A stretch of 64,000 bases of DNA from Maribacter algarum (ex Lu et al. 2025) (nom. illeg.) (GCA_947495915.1 CANMAW010000004.1:186001-250000), one strand, 5' to 3'; shown: positions 48,119 through 56,044, numbered from the stretch's first letter. Notes: generated by a model not told the origin, from the sequence alone. Translations and numbers: made by a program.

Positions 48119-48598
48119 TTATTTATAATAAAACACCATTGTTATATGAAAAAACATCATAATGGTTATAATAATTGAGAATGCCACGTGCGCTATCATC
48201 CAACCTTTAAATAGGCCTTCGCTAGTACTTTTGATTACGTCTAAATTAAAATACCCGAGCAAAGCATTTGCAAAAAACAAATAAGAAAGCAAAGCCAAAT
48301 ACCCGTAGCCCATACCGATGCTATGCACATAAAAAAACAAAGGACTTAAAGCTCCCGCCCATTTATGTAATAACGCAATGGTTTGTGCATGCCGGCGATA
48401 CTTTTTGATTACCCTGCTTAGGGTTAGTACCCACTGAAAAGTGATAAAAACCGCCAATGCCAAACCAGACCATCGCTTGTACATTTCTTCCTTCTGCAGG
48501 TTTGAAAGCCATGTCCATTCTAGTTTTAAAAAAAACTGAATAAAAAAAACGATGAGCAGTATGAGGCCGACTATGGTAGATTTTTGGTTGAATTTCAC
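48119..48598 (-). CDS. Four-helix cytochrome b, ferric-reductase-like
   Basis: 159-aa membrane protein with four hydrophobic helices (about 8-24, 42-60, 83-108, 133-157). Two His pairs, His78/His92 and His137/His151, each with 14-residue spacing, sit on two helices. This is the classic arrangement for two stacked b haems across a membrane, as in the ferric-reductase/NOX superfamily. No flavin domain is attached; the flavin reductase is the next gene, 7 bp downstream. Start is GTG at 48598. It would move electrons from the cytoplasm to periplasmic haem c proteins. Confidence 0.75.
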   Translation of the reverse strand: MKFNQKSTIVGLILLIVFFIQFFLKLEWTWLSNLQKEEMYKRWSGLALAVFITFQWVLTLSRVIKKYRRHAQTIALLHKWAGALSPLFFYVHSIGMGYGYLALLSYLFFANALLGYFNLDVIKSTSEGLFKGWMIAHVAFSIIITIMMFFHITMVFYYK

Positions 48599-48652
48599 TG
48601 AATCTTATTTGAAGCTAGATTTATTTATTACACTAAAGGGTTTAAATAGTAT

Positions 48653-49480
48653 TTACTTTCTTGATACTAAAGTCTTCATTGTCTCGTAAGAAGATAATTT
48701 TCTTACGCTATCAAGAAACACCTCTGCAGTAGGCAAATAATTACCTTCTTCTGGCCATTTATCACCAATGGTAGGCTTTTCACTACTTTCGAAAGCCGCT
48801 ATTTCATTTAAATACTCGACATAAATATCTACGGTGCCTTTAGCATATGCATCTAACACATCCATTGTTGCACCATAAGTCAGCGAATCTTTAGGATATT
48901 GCCACGTAGTCGCCCCCATTACATCACCCAAAACCCAATCATCTTTTGCTGTTTGAGAATGTTCATTGTGGCAACTTACACAGGCACCTGCGCTAGCTAA
49001 ATCAGCAAACATGGCGGTATGTAATTGCTGCTCTTCATCATAAAAGAATTGCGGCTCTTGATCTACTTTTATTTTACTAAACAATTCAGCTTGTTGCCCT
49101 TCAAATTTATTGGCATTATTAATAGGAAAATCTGAACCTAAATATAAGCCCAGCGGCACCGGACCTTTAGTTATACTTGTTGCAACGCCTCTTAAAAACA
49201 AAGCTGGTAAGGGCCCTGCCTCCACATCATCTTTTCTCCAGTCTTCATCGAATTTCATTCCTTGTAATTTGCCTTTACCAACGATTGCCTTGGTGTACAA
49301 AGTTCTTGTGACATCATTCTCTTTTGATACCATTTCAAGTACTTCATCAACTGCAAATACATTGGCTTCACCCGCGGCTACACCAGTTTTTTCTTCAGGA
49401 ACTCCTCCACATGAAATCATTATAAAGCTTAGCACTAATATGAGAATGATTAATACTGGGTAATTTTCTATTTTTCGCAT
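48653..49480 (-). CDS. Haem-c lipoprotein with Tll0287-like (DUF3365) domain
   Basis: 275 aa with a lipoprotein signal (MISC, Cys24). The Tll0287-like/DUF3365 fold is suggested by LPALFLRGVATSI, FPINNANKFEG-AELF and the single haem motif CVSCH (167-171). Such domains bind one c-type haem in a PAS-like fold and act in redox sensing or electron transfer. The gene lies 26 bp after the globin gene and 54 bp before the cytochrome b gene, inside the same run. It should face the periplasm. Confidence 0.78.
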   Translation of the reverse strand: MRKIENYPVLIILILVLSFIMISCGGVPEEKTGVAAGEANVFAVDEVLEMVSKENDVTRTLYTKAIVGKGKLQGMKFDEDWRKDDVEAGPLPALFLRGVATSITKGPVPLGLYLGSDFPINNANKFEGQQAELFSKIKVDQEPQFFYDEEQQLHTAMFADLASAGACVSCHNEHSQTAKDDWVLGDVMGATTWQYPKDSLTYGATMDVLDAYAKGTVDIYVEYLNEIAAFESSEKPTIGDKWPEEGNYLPTAEVFLDSVRKLSSYETMKTLVSRK

Positions 49481-49506
49481 AGTTACATATATTTTAAGAT
49501 TAGTGT

Positions 49507-49920
49507 TTAATAAGATGCTTTAATCATAACTGAAGACATGGTACCGTATACATCCGTCCAAGCTTTTTTTACATCAGGAGTAAAATCATCTCCTAGTCCA
49601 GCCTCAAGAGTACTAAGTAAAGCAGCACCAACGGTATCATAGTGAGCGGGTTTAACCTTATATTCTACATGACGCTTGCCTAAGTTTTCGAGTACAGGAA
49701 TCAGCATATCTAAATTATTTAAACTGGCAACTGCACTGGCCAACATGCTCATTAGCTTATTTCCTTGGGTTGCCATTGCTGCGTCACTAGCAGGAAAAAG
49801 CGCTTTTAAGGAAGGGTCGAATTCAAAGAGTTTACTGTAAAAAATTTCAGCAGCTTGCGGAGCAATTGGTTTAACTTTTTCAAAGGACGATTGTACGAGG
49901 TCGATAGTGGTCTGTTCCAT
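49507..49920 (-). CDS. Single-domain bacterial haemoglobin (Vgb/flavohaemoglobin-type globin)
   Basis: 137-aa globin similar to the haem domain of flavohaemoglobins and to Vitreoscilla haemoglobin: IAPQAAEIFYSKLFEFDPSLKALF at the start, then the proximal histidine in LGKRHVEYKVKPAHYDTVG. It lacks its own reductase domain. Functions known for this group are oxygen binding and NO dioxygenation to nitrate. It is first in a run with a flavin reductase that could re-reduce it. A perfect regulon palindrome lies 41-56 bp upstream of the ATG. Confidence 0.92.
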   Translation of the reverse strand: MEQTTIDLVQSSFEKVKPIAPQAAEIFYSKLFEFDPSLKALFPASDAAMATQGNKLMSMLASAVASLNNLDMLIPVLENLGKRHVEYKVKPAHYDTVGAALLSTLEAGLGDDFTPDVKKAWTDVYGTMSSVMIKASY

Positions 49921-49960
49921 ATTTAATTATTCTAGTTTAATTAAAACTTTAATCAAAAAG

Positions 49961-49994
49961 TAAGTACATATACTTACTTTGAGTTACAAATATA
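49961..49994 (-). promoter_or_regulatory. Globin-operon promoter with TAAGTA-N4-TACTTA operator
   Basis: On the minus strand an exact -7 box TATATTTG (49987-49994) is followed 10 bp later by the perfect palindrome TAAGTACATATACTTA (49961-49976). A single TACGTA half-site lies just upstream of the -7 box at 50005-50010. Its changes from the TACGTA form are symmetrical in both arms, which argues for a real dimer-binding site. Location downstream of the -7 box suggests control by repression. Confidence 0.7.
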
Positions 49995-50150
49995 GAATGT
50001 AGACTACGTATGTCTTATGGGATATCACAGTAGATGAAGTTCTTTTTCAGCATATAAAATGCTGCGTAATAACATGTTTAAACATGCAATCAGCTATACT
50101 TACTAAAAAAACTATTGAATTTAAAAATGAAGATATAAACTAACAATTAA

Positions 50151-50906
50151 CTAGCTATCGAGATAGAAATTATGTTCGGAAATCTCTTTGCGAAGCTGTT
50201 CAAGATGCACTATACCAATGCGTTTTCCTTTAGTTGTTATTAGGTTTTCTTTTTTCAGGGCAGAAAAAACTCTGATGACCTGCTCTTCTGTTGTACCCGC
50301 ATAATCAGCATATTCACGTCGACTTAAAATAATAGAAATAAAGCCATTACTGAGTCCAAATTTTCTATTGATATAAAGCAAGGTGTCAATAACACGTTCG
50401 CGAACTGTCATCTGAGAAAGTGATTTTACTTTCGCTTCACTCTTATTTAATTCATTGGCATAAAACAGCATCAAATCATAAGTAAACGTAGGCTCTTTAT
50501 GCAAAACTTCTTGCAAACTTTCTTTAGAGAAATAACACAGGGTACAATCTTCAATAGCAATTGCGCTTATGGTATAGAACTCTTCGGTGCCAAAACCACG
50601 GTGCCCAATAATTTCACCTTCTTTAGCAAAACGAACGATCTGTTCTTTACCATGAAGTCCTGTTCTTAATACCTTTACAACACCTTCAAGCACAAAAAAG
50701 AGCCCGGTAACAGGTGCTCCTTCCATGATAAATTGTTGTCCTTTTTTACAACGTATTTGTTTTCGCTGACTTGCGAAATTCGCTACAATAGCAGAACCTA
50801 CATTTTTATTTATAAGGCAGCGCTTATTTGTACAAATAGCGCATGCGCTATTCAACAAATTCTGATTTGGAGTACTGACATTATATTTATTAGAGGCTGA
50901 AATCAT
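50151..50906 (-). CDS. Crp/Fnr-family regulator with FNR-like cysteines
   Basis: 251 aa from ATG at 50906, chosen over the GTG at 50915 because AGGTGAT stands just upstream. The cyclic-nucleotide-type beta-roll spans about 45-150, the long dimer helix follows, and the winged HTH covers about 175-230 (SRREYADYAGTTEEQVIRVFSALK). Cysteines at 22, 25 and 30 (C-x2-C-x4-C) plus 121/124 lie near the positions of the [4Fe-4S] ligands of E. coli FNR (20, 23, 29, 122). The recognition helix has E-x3-R as in FNR but Ile where FNR has Ser. Likely an oxygen- or NO-responsive regulator of the nitrogen genes and of itself. Confidence 0.87.
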   Translation of the reverse strand: MISASNKYNVSTPNQNLLNSACAICTNKRCLINKNVGSAIVANFASQRKQIRCKKGQQFIMEGAPVTGLFFVLEGVVKVLRTGLHGKEQIVRFAKEGEIIGHRGFGTEEFYTISAIAIEDCTLCYFSKESLQEVLHKEPTFTYDLMLFYANELNKSEAKVKSLSQMTVRERVIDTLLYINRKFGLSNGFISIILSRREYADYAGTTEEQVIRVFSALKKENLITTKGKRIGIVHLEQLRKEISEHNFYLDS

Positions 50907-50915
50907 GTCTATCAC

Positions 50916-51212
50916 CTAATCTTTAGTACCAATTAATACAAATTCTTTTCTAGAATCTAACTCCATGTTCATCAAAATTTTCCATTGTTTACAACACAAC
51001 AAAGCCATTAACACAAACAAGCACTTACTCAAAAATAAAGGCACTTCAACTACTTTTTCAAAATCAAAATACAACTTCATAAAGAAAAGAAATACAACGA
51101 TATTCAAACCAATGTGTATCACCATAGCCTTATGCAAGAATACTTTACCATTTACCCTCATGGAATAAAACATATGTATATCTGCTAATGATTTAAATGC
51201 TATAGCCTTCAT
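50916..51212 (-). CDS. Small two-helix membrane protein, unknown
   Basis: 98 aa, not recognised. Two hydrophobic segments (about 28-48 and 58-75) are separated by a short acidic loop (FDFEKVVEV). The latter segment ends with CLFVLMALLCC, so three cysteines lie in or beside the membrane. A histidine in the HIGLN segment could bind haem but no second conserved ligand is clear. The stop immediately precedes the Crp/Fnr gene's GTG, so the two are in one transcript behind the triple TACGTA cluster. A membrane accessory to the regulator is possible but speculative. Confidence 0.6.
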   Translation of the reverse strand: MKAIAFKSLADIHMFYSMRVNGKVFLHKAMVIHIGLNIVVFLFFMKLYFDFEKVVEVPLFLSKCLFVLMALLCCKQWKILMNMELDSRKEFVLIGTKD

Positions 51213-51236
51213 AACCCTTGAGTTGATCAGCTAAGC

Positions 51237-51271
51237 TACGTATTAATATACGTATTTTTACGTATTAAGTA
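51237..51271 (-). promoter_or_regulatory. Triple TACGTA operator cluster upstream of 98-aa protein/Crp genes
   Basis: Three TACGTA elements at 51237-51242, 51249-51254 and 51259-51264, followed by TAAGTA at 51266-51271. The second and third form a perfect site TACGTATTTTTACGTA (51249-51264). A TACTTTTA -7-like box lies on the far side (minus strand, 51270-51277). This is the densest cluster in the window and stands before the regulator's own transcript, as expected for autoregulation. Confidence 0.72.
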
Positions 51272-51508
51272 AAAGTAATCTTGAAATTCACCCCGATTTA
51301 CGAGGTTCACGAAAGCACTGGTATATAAATTAGGATATCAGAATATAAGCTGCTTGATTTTAAGAATTTCAAAAAAGAGAAGCAATAAGAAATTACCAAA
51401 ACACCTAAATTTTGATTAAACTAATAGAAGCATACGTAGGTCGGTTGCAAAAGCTATATTCGAATATCAATATGTAAAACCTTGTTATTTCAGAACCTTT
51501 CAAATAGC

Positions 51509-51541
51509 AAAAAAGCCCGATGTTAACTTCGAGCTTTTTTT
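51509..51541. terminator. Intrinsic terminator downstream of truncated globin gene
   Basis: AAAAAAGCCCGA and TCGAGCTTTTTT form a 12-bp stem with one G-T-type mismatch and an 8-nt loop, followed by T on either strand. It lies about 60 bp past the stop of the minus-strand truncated globin gene at 51603 and would terminate that transcript. Confidence 0.7.
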
Positions 51542-51602
51542 GAACATCATAAACAAAATAATTAATATAACAATCTTAAAATATCTAAAACTTATCTACC
51601 AT

Positions 51603-51968
51603 TTACGCAGAAACAATATCACCTTTAACACCCCTTGCAATTACAACAACTTCATCTATAAGGTTTTGCGGCACATTCAATTCATCAAGGGCACTTATCA
51701 AATGCGAAATAACGGCCTCAAAATGATCTTCATTAATATTCATTCGTGCATGAACTCTCTTCATACTTTTACCAGTATAACCCATTGGACAGCCAAAGGC
51801 ATAAGCTAAAAATGCCTTCTGTTTTCTAGCCTGGGTTTTAATTCTGGTTTTAGCAAAAAAATGATTAATACTATCATCAGCAAGAACTTTAGAATAAAAA
51901 ATATCTACAGTAGCATCTACTGCATCCATCCCTCCTATTCTTTCAAATAATGTTTCTTCTGACTCCAT
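51603..51968 (-). CDS. Truncated haemoglobin (group I-like)
   Basis: 121 aa. The 2-on-2 globin pattern is seen in LFERIGGMDAVDATVDIFYSKVLADDSINHFF and the proximal histidine region MKRVHARMNINEDHF. The length is typical. Truncated globins bind oxygen or NO and often protect against NO made during nitrate/nitrite reduction. The gene has its own promoter with a perfect palindrome 64-79 bp upstream of the ATG and a terminator downstream, so it is a single-gene unit. It is the second globin within 2.1 kb. Confidence 0.92.
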   Translation of the reverse strand: MESEETLFERIGGMDAVDATVDIFYSKVLADDSINHFFAKTRIKTQARKQKAFLAYAFGCPMGYTGKSMKRVHARMNINEDHFEAVISHLISALDELNVPQNLIDEVVVIARGVKGDIVSA

Positions 51969-52031
51969 TACAATTGCATTAAATTTCGTTTAAAAGGAAC
52001 TTAGTCTTTCCGATTTGAAACTATGAAATTT

Positions 52032-52047
52032 TACGTAGTTCTACGTA
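52032..52047. promoter_or_regulatory. TACGTA-N4-TACGTA operator upstream of truncated globin gene
   Basis: Perfect half-sites: TACGTAGTTCTACGTA, 64 bp before the globin ATG. A TAGTTTC -7-like box (minus strand, about 52017-52024) lies between the site and the gene, so here the site is upstream of the promoter core, unlike at nrtA and the other globin gene. Confidence 0.7.
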
Positions 52048-52210
52048 ATAAAATGCTGATTATTAGAGTGAAAGTATCATTTTTATGAGGATGTCAATTT
52101 TAAGGAATCATAACTAAGAGTACTGAAAAAAAACAAACCTTATTTTATCAAATCTAAATTTCATTATTAAACGAAAACTCTATAATCTAACTTGCAGCAA
52201 CCTTATCTTA

Positions 52211-52978
52211 TTATAAGGAATGTAATACACGTTGCACTTCTTCCTCAAAAAAGAGCGGGTGTTCTGCTACCACATTTCCGATAATTATGATTCCCGGTAC
52301 TGTTTCTTGTATGGAGTTTTTATATTCATGAATACCTTGCAAAGTACCCACCACACAACTCTCATTCTTTAGAGTACCATTCTGTATGACCGCTACAGGT
52401 GTACTCGAGACTCTATATTTACTGACCTCATCAACAATCTGCACCAACTTTCGCACTCCCATTAAAATTACCATCGTTGCAGAAGATTGTGAAGCGTATT
52501 TAAGGTCTTCAGAAAAAGAACCATCGCGTTTGGTTGCCGTCATTACCCAAAAGCTACTGCTAACTCCCCTACGCGTCATTGGTATGCCTTGACTAGCCGG
52601 TACAGCCAACGCACTCGAAATTCCTGGGACAACAGAAACAGGTATGCTGAAAGACTCTACATAGGCTATTTCTTCATGAGCTCGGCCAAAAACAAAGGGA
52701 TCACCACCTTTTAAGCGAACTACATGACCATATTTAAAAGCATTTTTTACAATGAGTTCATTAATATCATTTTGAGAAAAAGAATGTTGATTACAACGCT
52801 TTCCTACGTATATTTTCGGTATAGCCTTATCTATTAAGGATAAAAGCTCAGCACTTACCAAAGCGTCATACAAAATTACATTAGCTTCTTGCAATCTTCT
52901 CATTCCCCTTATTGTAACAAGATCTCCACTTCCCGGGCCAGCGCCCACTAAACTAACTTTAGGTTCATTTTGACTCAT
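52211..52978 (-). CDS. cobA: Uroporphyrinogen-III C-methyltransferase
   Basis: 255 aa from ATG at 52978; an upstream GTG frame adds residues with no conservation. The SUMT signature VSLVGAGPGSGDLVTIRG is at the N-terminus, followed by YVGKRCNQHSFSQ, VVRLKGGDPFVFGRA and PVSVVPGISSALA (SAM-binding elements). It makes precorrin-2 from uroporphyrinogen III with two SAM. With the dehydrogenase/ferrochelatase at 58516-59100 it forms a split siroheme pathway that supplies NirB. It is transcribed divergently from nirB over a shared 126-bp region with the regulon operator. Confidence 0.95.
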   Translation of the reverse strand: MSQNEPKVSLVGAGPGSGDLVTIRGMRRLQEANVILYDALVSAELLSLIDKAIPKIYVGKRCNQHSFSQNDINELIVKNAFKYGHVVRLKGGDPFVFGRAHEEIAYVESFSIPVSVVPGISSALAVPASQGIPMTRRGVSSSFWVMTATKRDGSFSEDLKYASQSSATMVILMGVRKLVQIVDEVSKYRVSSTPVAVIQNGTLKNESCVVGTLQGIHEYKNSIQETVPGIIIIGNVVAEHPLFFEEEVQRVLHSL

Positions 52979-53058
52979 CATCTTTTCAATTTTTGATATT
53001 AAGATTATCAAATCAACAACAAGAGTACGTATTTTTTTTGAAATAATCACTTCAAAAC

Positions 53059-53080
53059 TACGTATTTATACTTATTTTTG
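53059..53080 (+). promoter_or_regulatory. nirB promoter with TACGTA-N4-TACTTA operator
   Basis: TACGTATTTATACTTA (53059-53074) overlaps the start of an exact -7 box TATTTTTG (53073-53080) on the plus strand, 25 bp before the nirB ATG. The 16-mer is identical to that at nrtA. A further TACGTA at 53026-53031 is nearer to the divergent cobA gene, so one region may control both directions. Confidence 0.72.
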
Positions 53081-53104
53081 CTTTGTAGTATTAAATATAA
53101 GCTC

Positions 53105-55609
53105 ATGAAAACTATAGTAGTTGTTGGAAACGGAATGGTAGGGTATAAATTCTGCGAAAAGTTCATCGCTCAAGCAGATCATACAAAATATAAACTCATT
53201 GTTTTCGGTGAAGAGCCGCGTGTAGCTTATGATCGTGTTCATTTAAGTGAATTTTTTGAAGATGGTGATGCGGAGCGTTTAAGCTTAGCTCCTCGTAGTT
53301 GGTATGAAGAAAATAAAATTGACCTCTATACGAATGAAAGAGTATCAGAAATACATAGAGCTTCTAAAACCATTACTACCTCAAATAATCTTAGCTTTCA
53401 TTATGATCATTTAGTGCTTGCTACAGGGTCTGCTCCTTTCGTACCGCCCATTACAGGGGTTGAAAAAAAAGGAGTGTTTGTATATCGCACCATTGAAGAT
53501 TTAGAAGAAACTCTAGCCTATGCCGAAACCGTTAAAGGTGGTAGAGCTGCAATTTTGGGTGGTGGATTATTAGGCCTCGAAGCTGCCAAAGCGGTAATGG
53601 ATATGGGCCTAGAACCACATGTGGTAGAGTTCGCCCCAAAATTAATGCCACGACAGCTTGACAGCAGAAGTAGCAAAGTATTACAGGTGAAGTTAGAGTC
53701 AATGGGCATTAATATACACTTGAGTAAAGCTACCAATCAAATTTTGGGGAATGGTAAAATTACTGGAATGGAATTTGGCGAAGACGATACCCTTGATGTT
53801 GATATGTTAGTCATCTCTGCCGGTATTCGCCCACGCGATGAACTTGGAAAAAGCGCAGGCTTAGAACTAGGTACCCGTGGTGGTATTGTAGTTAACAATA
53901 AGATGGAGACTTCAGATCCTGATATTTTAGCTATCGGAGAGGTTGCGCTTTACAATCAAATGATTTACGGCTTGGTAGCTCCTGGTTATGAAATGGCGCA
54001 GGTAGCTGTAGATCAAATTTTAGGTAAAGAAGAGGTGGTTATGGCTGAAGAAATAGATATGTCAACAAAACTAAAATTAATTGGTGTTGATGTTGCTAGT
54101 TTTGGAATACCTTTTATGCCTGCAGACAAGGGGCATTCCATTATATTCGAAAACAAAACAGAAAGCTTATATAAGCGAATTAATGTTTCTCACGATGGTA
54201 AAAAGTTGTTGGGAGGTATCTTAGTAGGTGATGCCGATGATTACAATATGTTACTGCAGATGTATCAAAACGAGATGCCCCTGCCTGAACAACCAGAGGC
54301 TCTAATTATTGGCAGCCGTGGTGAAGGTGGAAGCTCTTTTGGTAGTGCCATGGATTTACCAGACACTGCTGTAGTATGTTCTTGCGAAGCGGTTACTAAA
54401 GGGGCTATTTGCTGCTCTGTTCTAGAAGATGGCAATGAAAACCTAAAAGCAGTAGCTAAAGCCACTAAAGCTGCTACTGGCTGTGGAGGTTGTAAACCTA
54501 TGGTTTCAGATTTAATTACAGAAAGCCTTAAAACGCTCGGCAAAACGGTCAAAGTTCAGATATGTGAACATTTTGAATATTCACGGCAAGAACTTTTTGA
54601 TTTAGTTAAACTTCGAAACATTAAAGATTATGATGAATTACTAGACACGGTAGGTAAAGGTCATGGTTGTGAAGTCTGTAAACCAGCGGTGGCCGCCATT
54701 TTTGCAAGTATTTATAACGAGACTGCTAATAAACAAGAAACCATACAAGATTCTAATGACCGCTTTCTAGCCAATATTCAGCGCAATGGCACCTATTCTA
54801 TTGTACCACGAGTTGCAGGTGGAGAAATCACCCCGAAACAACTTATGGCTATGGGTAGAATCGCTCAGAAATACGACTTATATACGAAAATCACTGGTGG
54901 TCAACGCATTGACATGTTCGGGGCGAAGTTGCATGAATTACCATTAATATGGGAAGAGTTAATTAATGAAGGTTTTGAAACCGGACAAGCTTATGGCAAG
55001 TCACTTCGTACGGTAAAAAGTTGTGTAGGCTCAACATGGTGCCGCTATGGTATGGATGAGAGTGTGAGTTTTGCAATTGAAATAGAAAATAGATATAAAG
55101 GAATTCGTTCACCGCATAAATTTAAAGGTGGCGTTTCTGGATGTATTCGTGAATGTGCAGAAGCTCGTGGTAAAGATTTCGGATTTATAGCCGTTGAAGG
55201 AGGCTGGAATGTTTATGTTGGTGGCAACGGAGGCGCCAACCCAAAACATGCCATTTTATTAGCCGAAAAAGTAGACAAAGAAACTGCTATTACTTATGTT
55301 GATCGGTTTATTATGTTTTATATAAAAACCGCCCTACCCTTACAACGTACGGCTGCCTGGTTAGACAAATTGGAAGGAGGAATTACCTATTTACAAAATG
55401 TAGTTATCAATGACTCTTTAGGCATTGTAGAAGAACTTGACCAAGAAATGCAAGCTTTAGTAGATAGTTATAAATGTGAATGGAAAGAAGCTGTTGAAAC
55501 ACCAGAAATACGTGAACGATATACACATTTCGTAAACTCTGAAGCCACCGATGATAATATTGAATTTGTAGCCTTAAGAGAGCAAAAAATGCCCAAAGAG
55601 TGGGTTTAA
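53105..55609 (+). CDS. nirB: NAD(P)H-dependent assimilatory nitrite reductase, large subunit
   Basis: 834 aa from ATG at 53105; the TTG at 53078 lies inside the -7 box and is rejected. Order of domains: FAD (VVVGNGMVGYKF), NAD(P)H (AILGGGLLGLEAA), two BFD-type [2Fe-2S] segments (CSCEAV...GCGGCKP and a GHGCEVCKP segment), then the nitrite/sulfite reductase halves. Siroheme/[4Fe-4S] ligands are C-x5-C (CVGSTWC) and C-x3-C (CIREC). It reduces nitrite to ammonium with six electrons in the cytoplasm. nirD follows 54 bp downstream. Confidence 0.96.
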   Translation: MKTIVVVGNGMVGYKFCEKFIAQADHTKYKLIVFGEEPRVAYDRVHLSEFFEDGDAERLSLAPRSWYEENKIDLYTNERVSEIHRASKTITTSNNLSFHYDHLVLATGSAPFVPPITGVEKKGVFVYRTIEDLEETLAYAETVKGGRAAILGGGLLGLEAAKAVMDMGLEPHVVEFAPKLMPRQLDSRSSKVLQVKLESMGINIHLSKATNQILGNGKITGMEFGEDDTLDVDMLVISAGIRPRDELGKSAGLELGTRGGIVVNNKMETSDPDILAIGEVALYNQMIYGLVAPGYEMAQVAVDQILGKEEVVMAEEIDMSTKLKLIGVDVASFGIPFMPADKGHSIIFENKTESLYKRINVSHDGKKLLGGILVGDADDYNMLLQMYQNEMPLPEQPEALIIGSRGEGGSSFGSAMDLPDTAVVCSCEAVTKGAICCSVLEDGNENLKAVAKATKAATGCGGCKPMVSDLITESLKTLGKTVKVQICEHFEYSRQELFDLVKLRNIKDYDELLDTVGKGHGCEVCKPAVAAIFASIYNETANKQETIQDSNDRFLANIQRNGTYSIVPRVAGGEITPKQLMAMGRIAQKYDLYTKITGGQRIDMFGAKLHELPLIWEELINEGFETGQAYGKSLRTVKSCVGSTWCRYGMDESVSFAIEIENRYKGIRSPHKFKGGVSGCIRECAEARGKDFGFIAVEGGWNVYVGGNGGANPKHAILLAEKVDKETAITYVDRFIMFYIKTALPLQRTAAWLDKLEGGITYLQNVVINDSLGIVEELDQEMQALVDSYKCEWKEAVETPEIRERYTHFVNSEATDDNIEFVALREQKMPKEWV

Positions 55610-55663
55610 ATTTTCGTCACTTAAAATTCTTGCAAAACGAAAATAAAAACTAAAAAACTTAAA

Positions 55664-56044
55664 ATGACAACACTACCTATAAACATGTATGAAACTGTTA
55701 GTGAAGATGCCGTCAAAGTATGGTTTAAAGCTGCTTCAGTTTCAAAATTTCCAAAAAATGGAGGCGCTTGTATTAAATATAAAAACCTACAAATCGCCAT
55801 ATTCAATTTTACCAGAGAGGGTAATTGGTACGCCTGTCAAAATCTGTGTCCACATAAAATGGAGATGGTATTGTCTCGTGGAATGATCGGCGAAGAAAAC
55901 ATGGAAGCTAAAGTTGCTTGTCCGTTGCATAAAAATAATTTCTCTTTAAAAACAGGAAAGCATTTGAATGGAGATTTAGATTCGATTGCCACCTATCCTA
56001 TTAAAATCGAAGATGGCTTTGTATATGTAGGCTTTTCCGACTAG
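55664..56044 (+). CDS. nirD: Nitrite reductase small subunit, Rieske type
   Basis: 126 aa. A Rieske fold with complete ligands: C-x-H in LCPHKM and C-x2-H in ACPLHKNNF, whereas many NirD proteins have lost them, so a [2Fe-2S] cluster is likely present. The end (YPIKIEDGFVYVG) is typical of the family. It partners NirB in nitrite reduction. It lies between nirB and the DUF4202 gene on the plus strand. Confidence 0.93.
   Translation: MTTLPINMYETVSEDAVKVWFKAASVSKFPKNGGACIKYKNLQIAIFNFTREGNWYACQNLCPHKMEMVLSRGMIGEENMEAKVACPLHKNNFSLKTGKHLNGDLDSIATYPIKIEDGFVYVGFSD

Larger units (their letters stand above)
51213..51602. other. 390-bp intergenic region: operator cluster and terminator
   Basis: No credible gene lies here. 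The side near 51213 holds the promoter and operator cluster of the 98-aa/Crp genes (51237-51271). A terminator-like hairpin is at 51509-51541. A lone TACGTA at 51433-51438 has no matching second half-site. The remaining sequence is AT-rich with no repeat or RNA structure that I could recognise. Confidence 0.7.

Noticed and set aside
49110-49463. 117-codon open frame on the plus strand
   Set aside because: Antisense to the haem-c lipoprotein gene, which has clear signal and haem motifs; the frame is a shadow.
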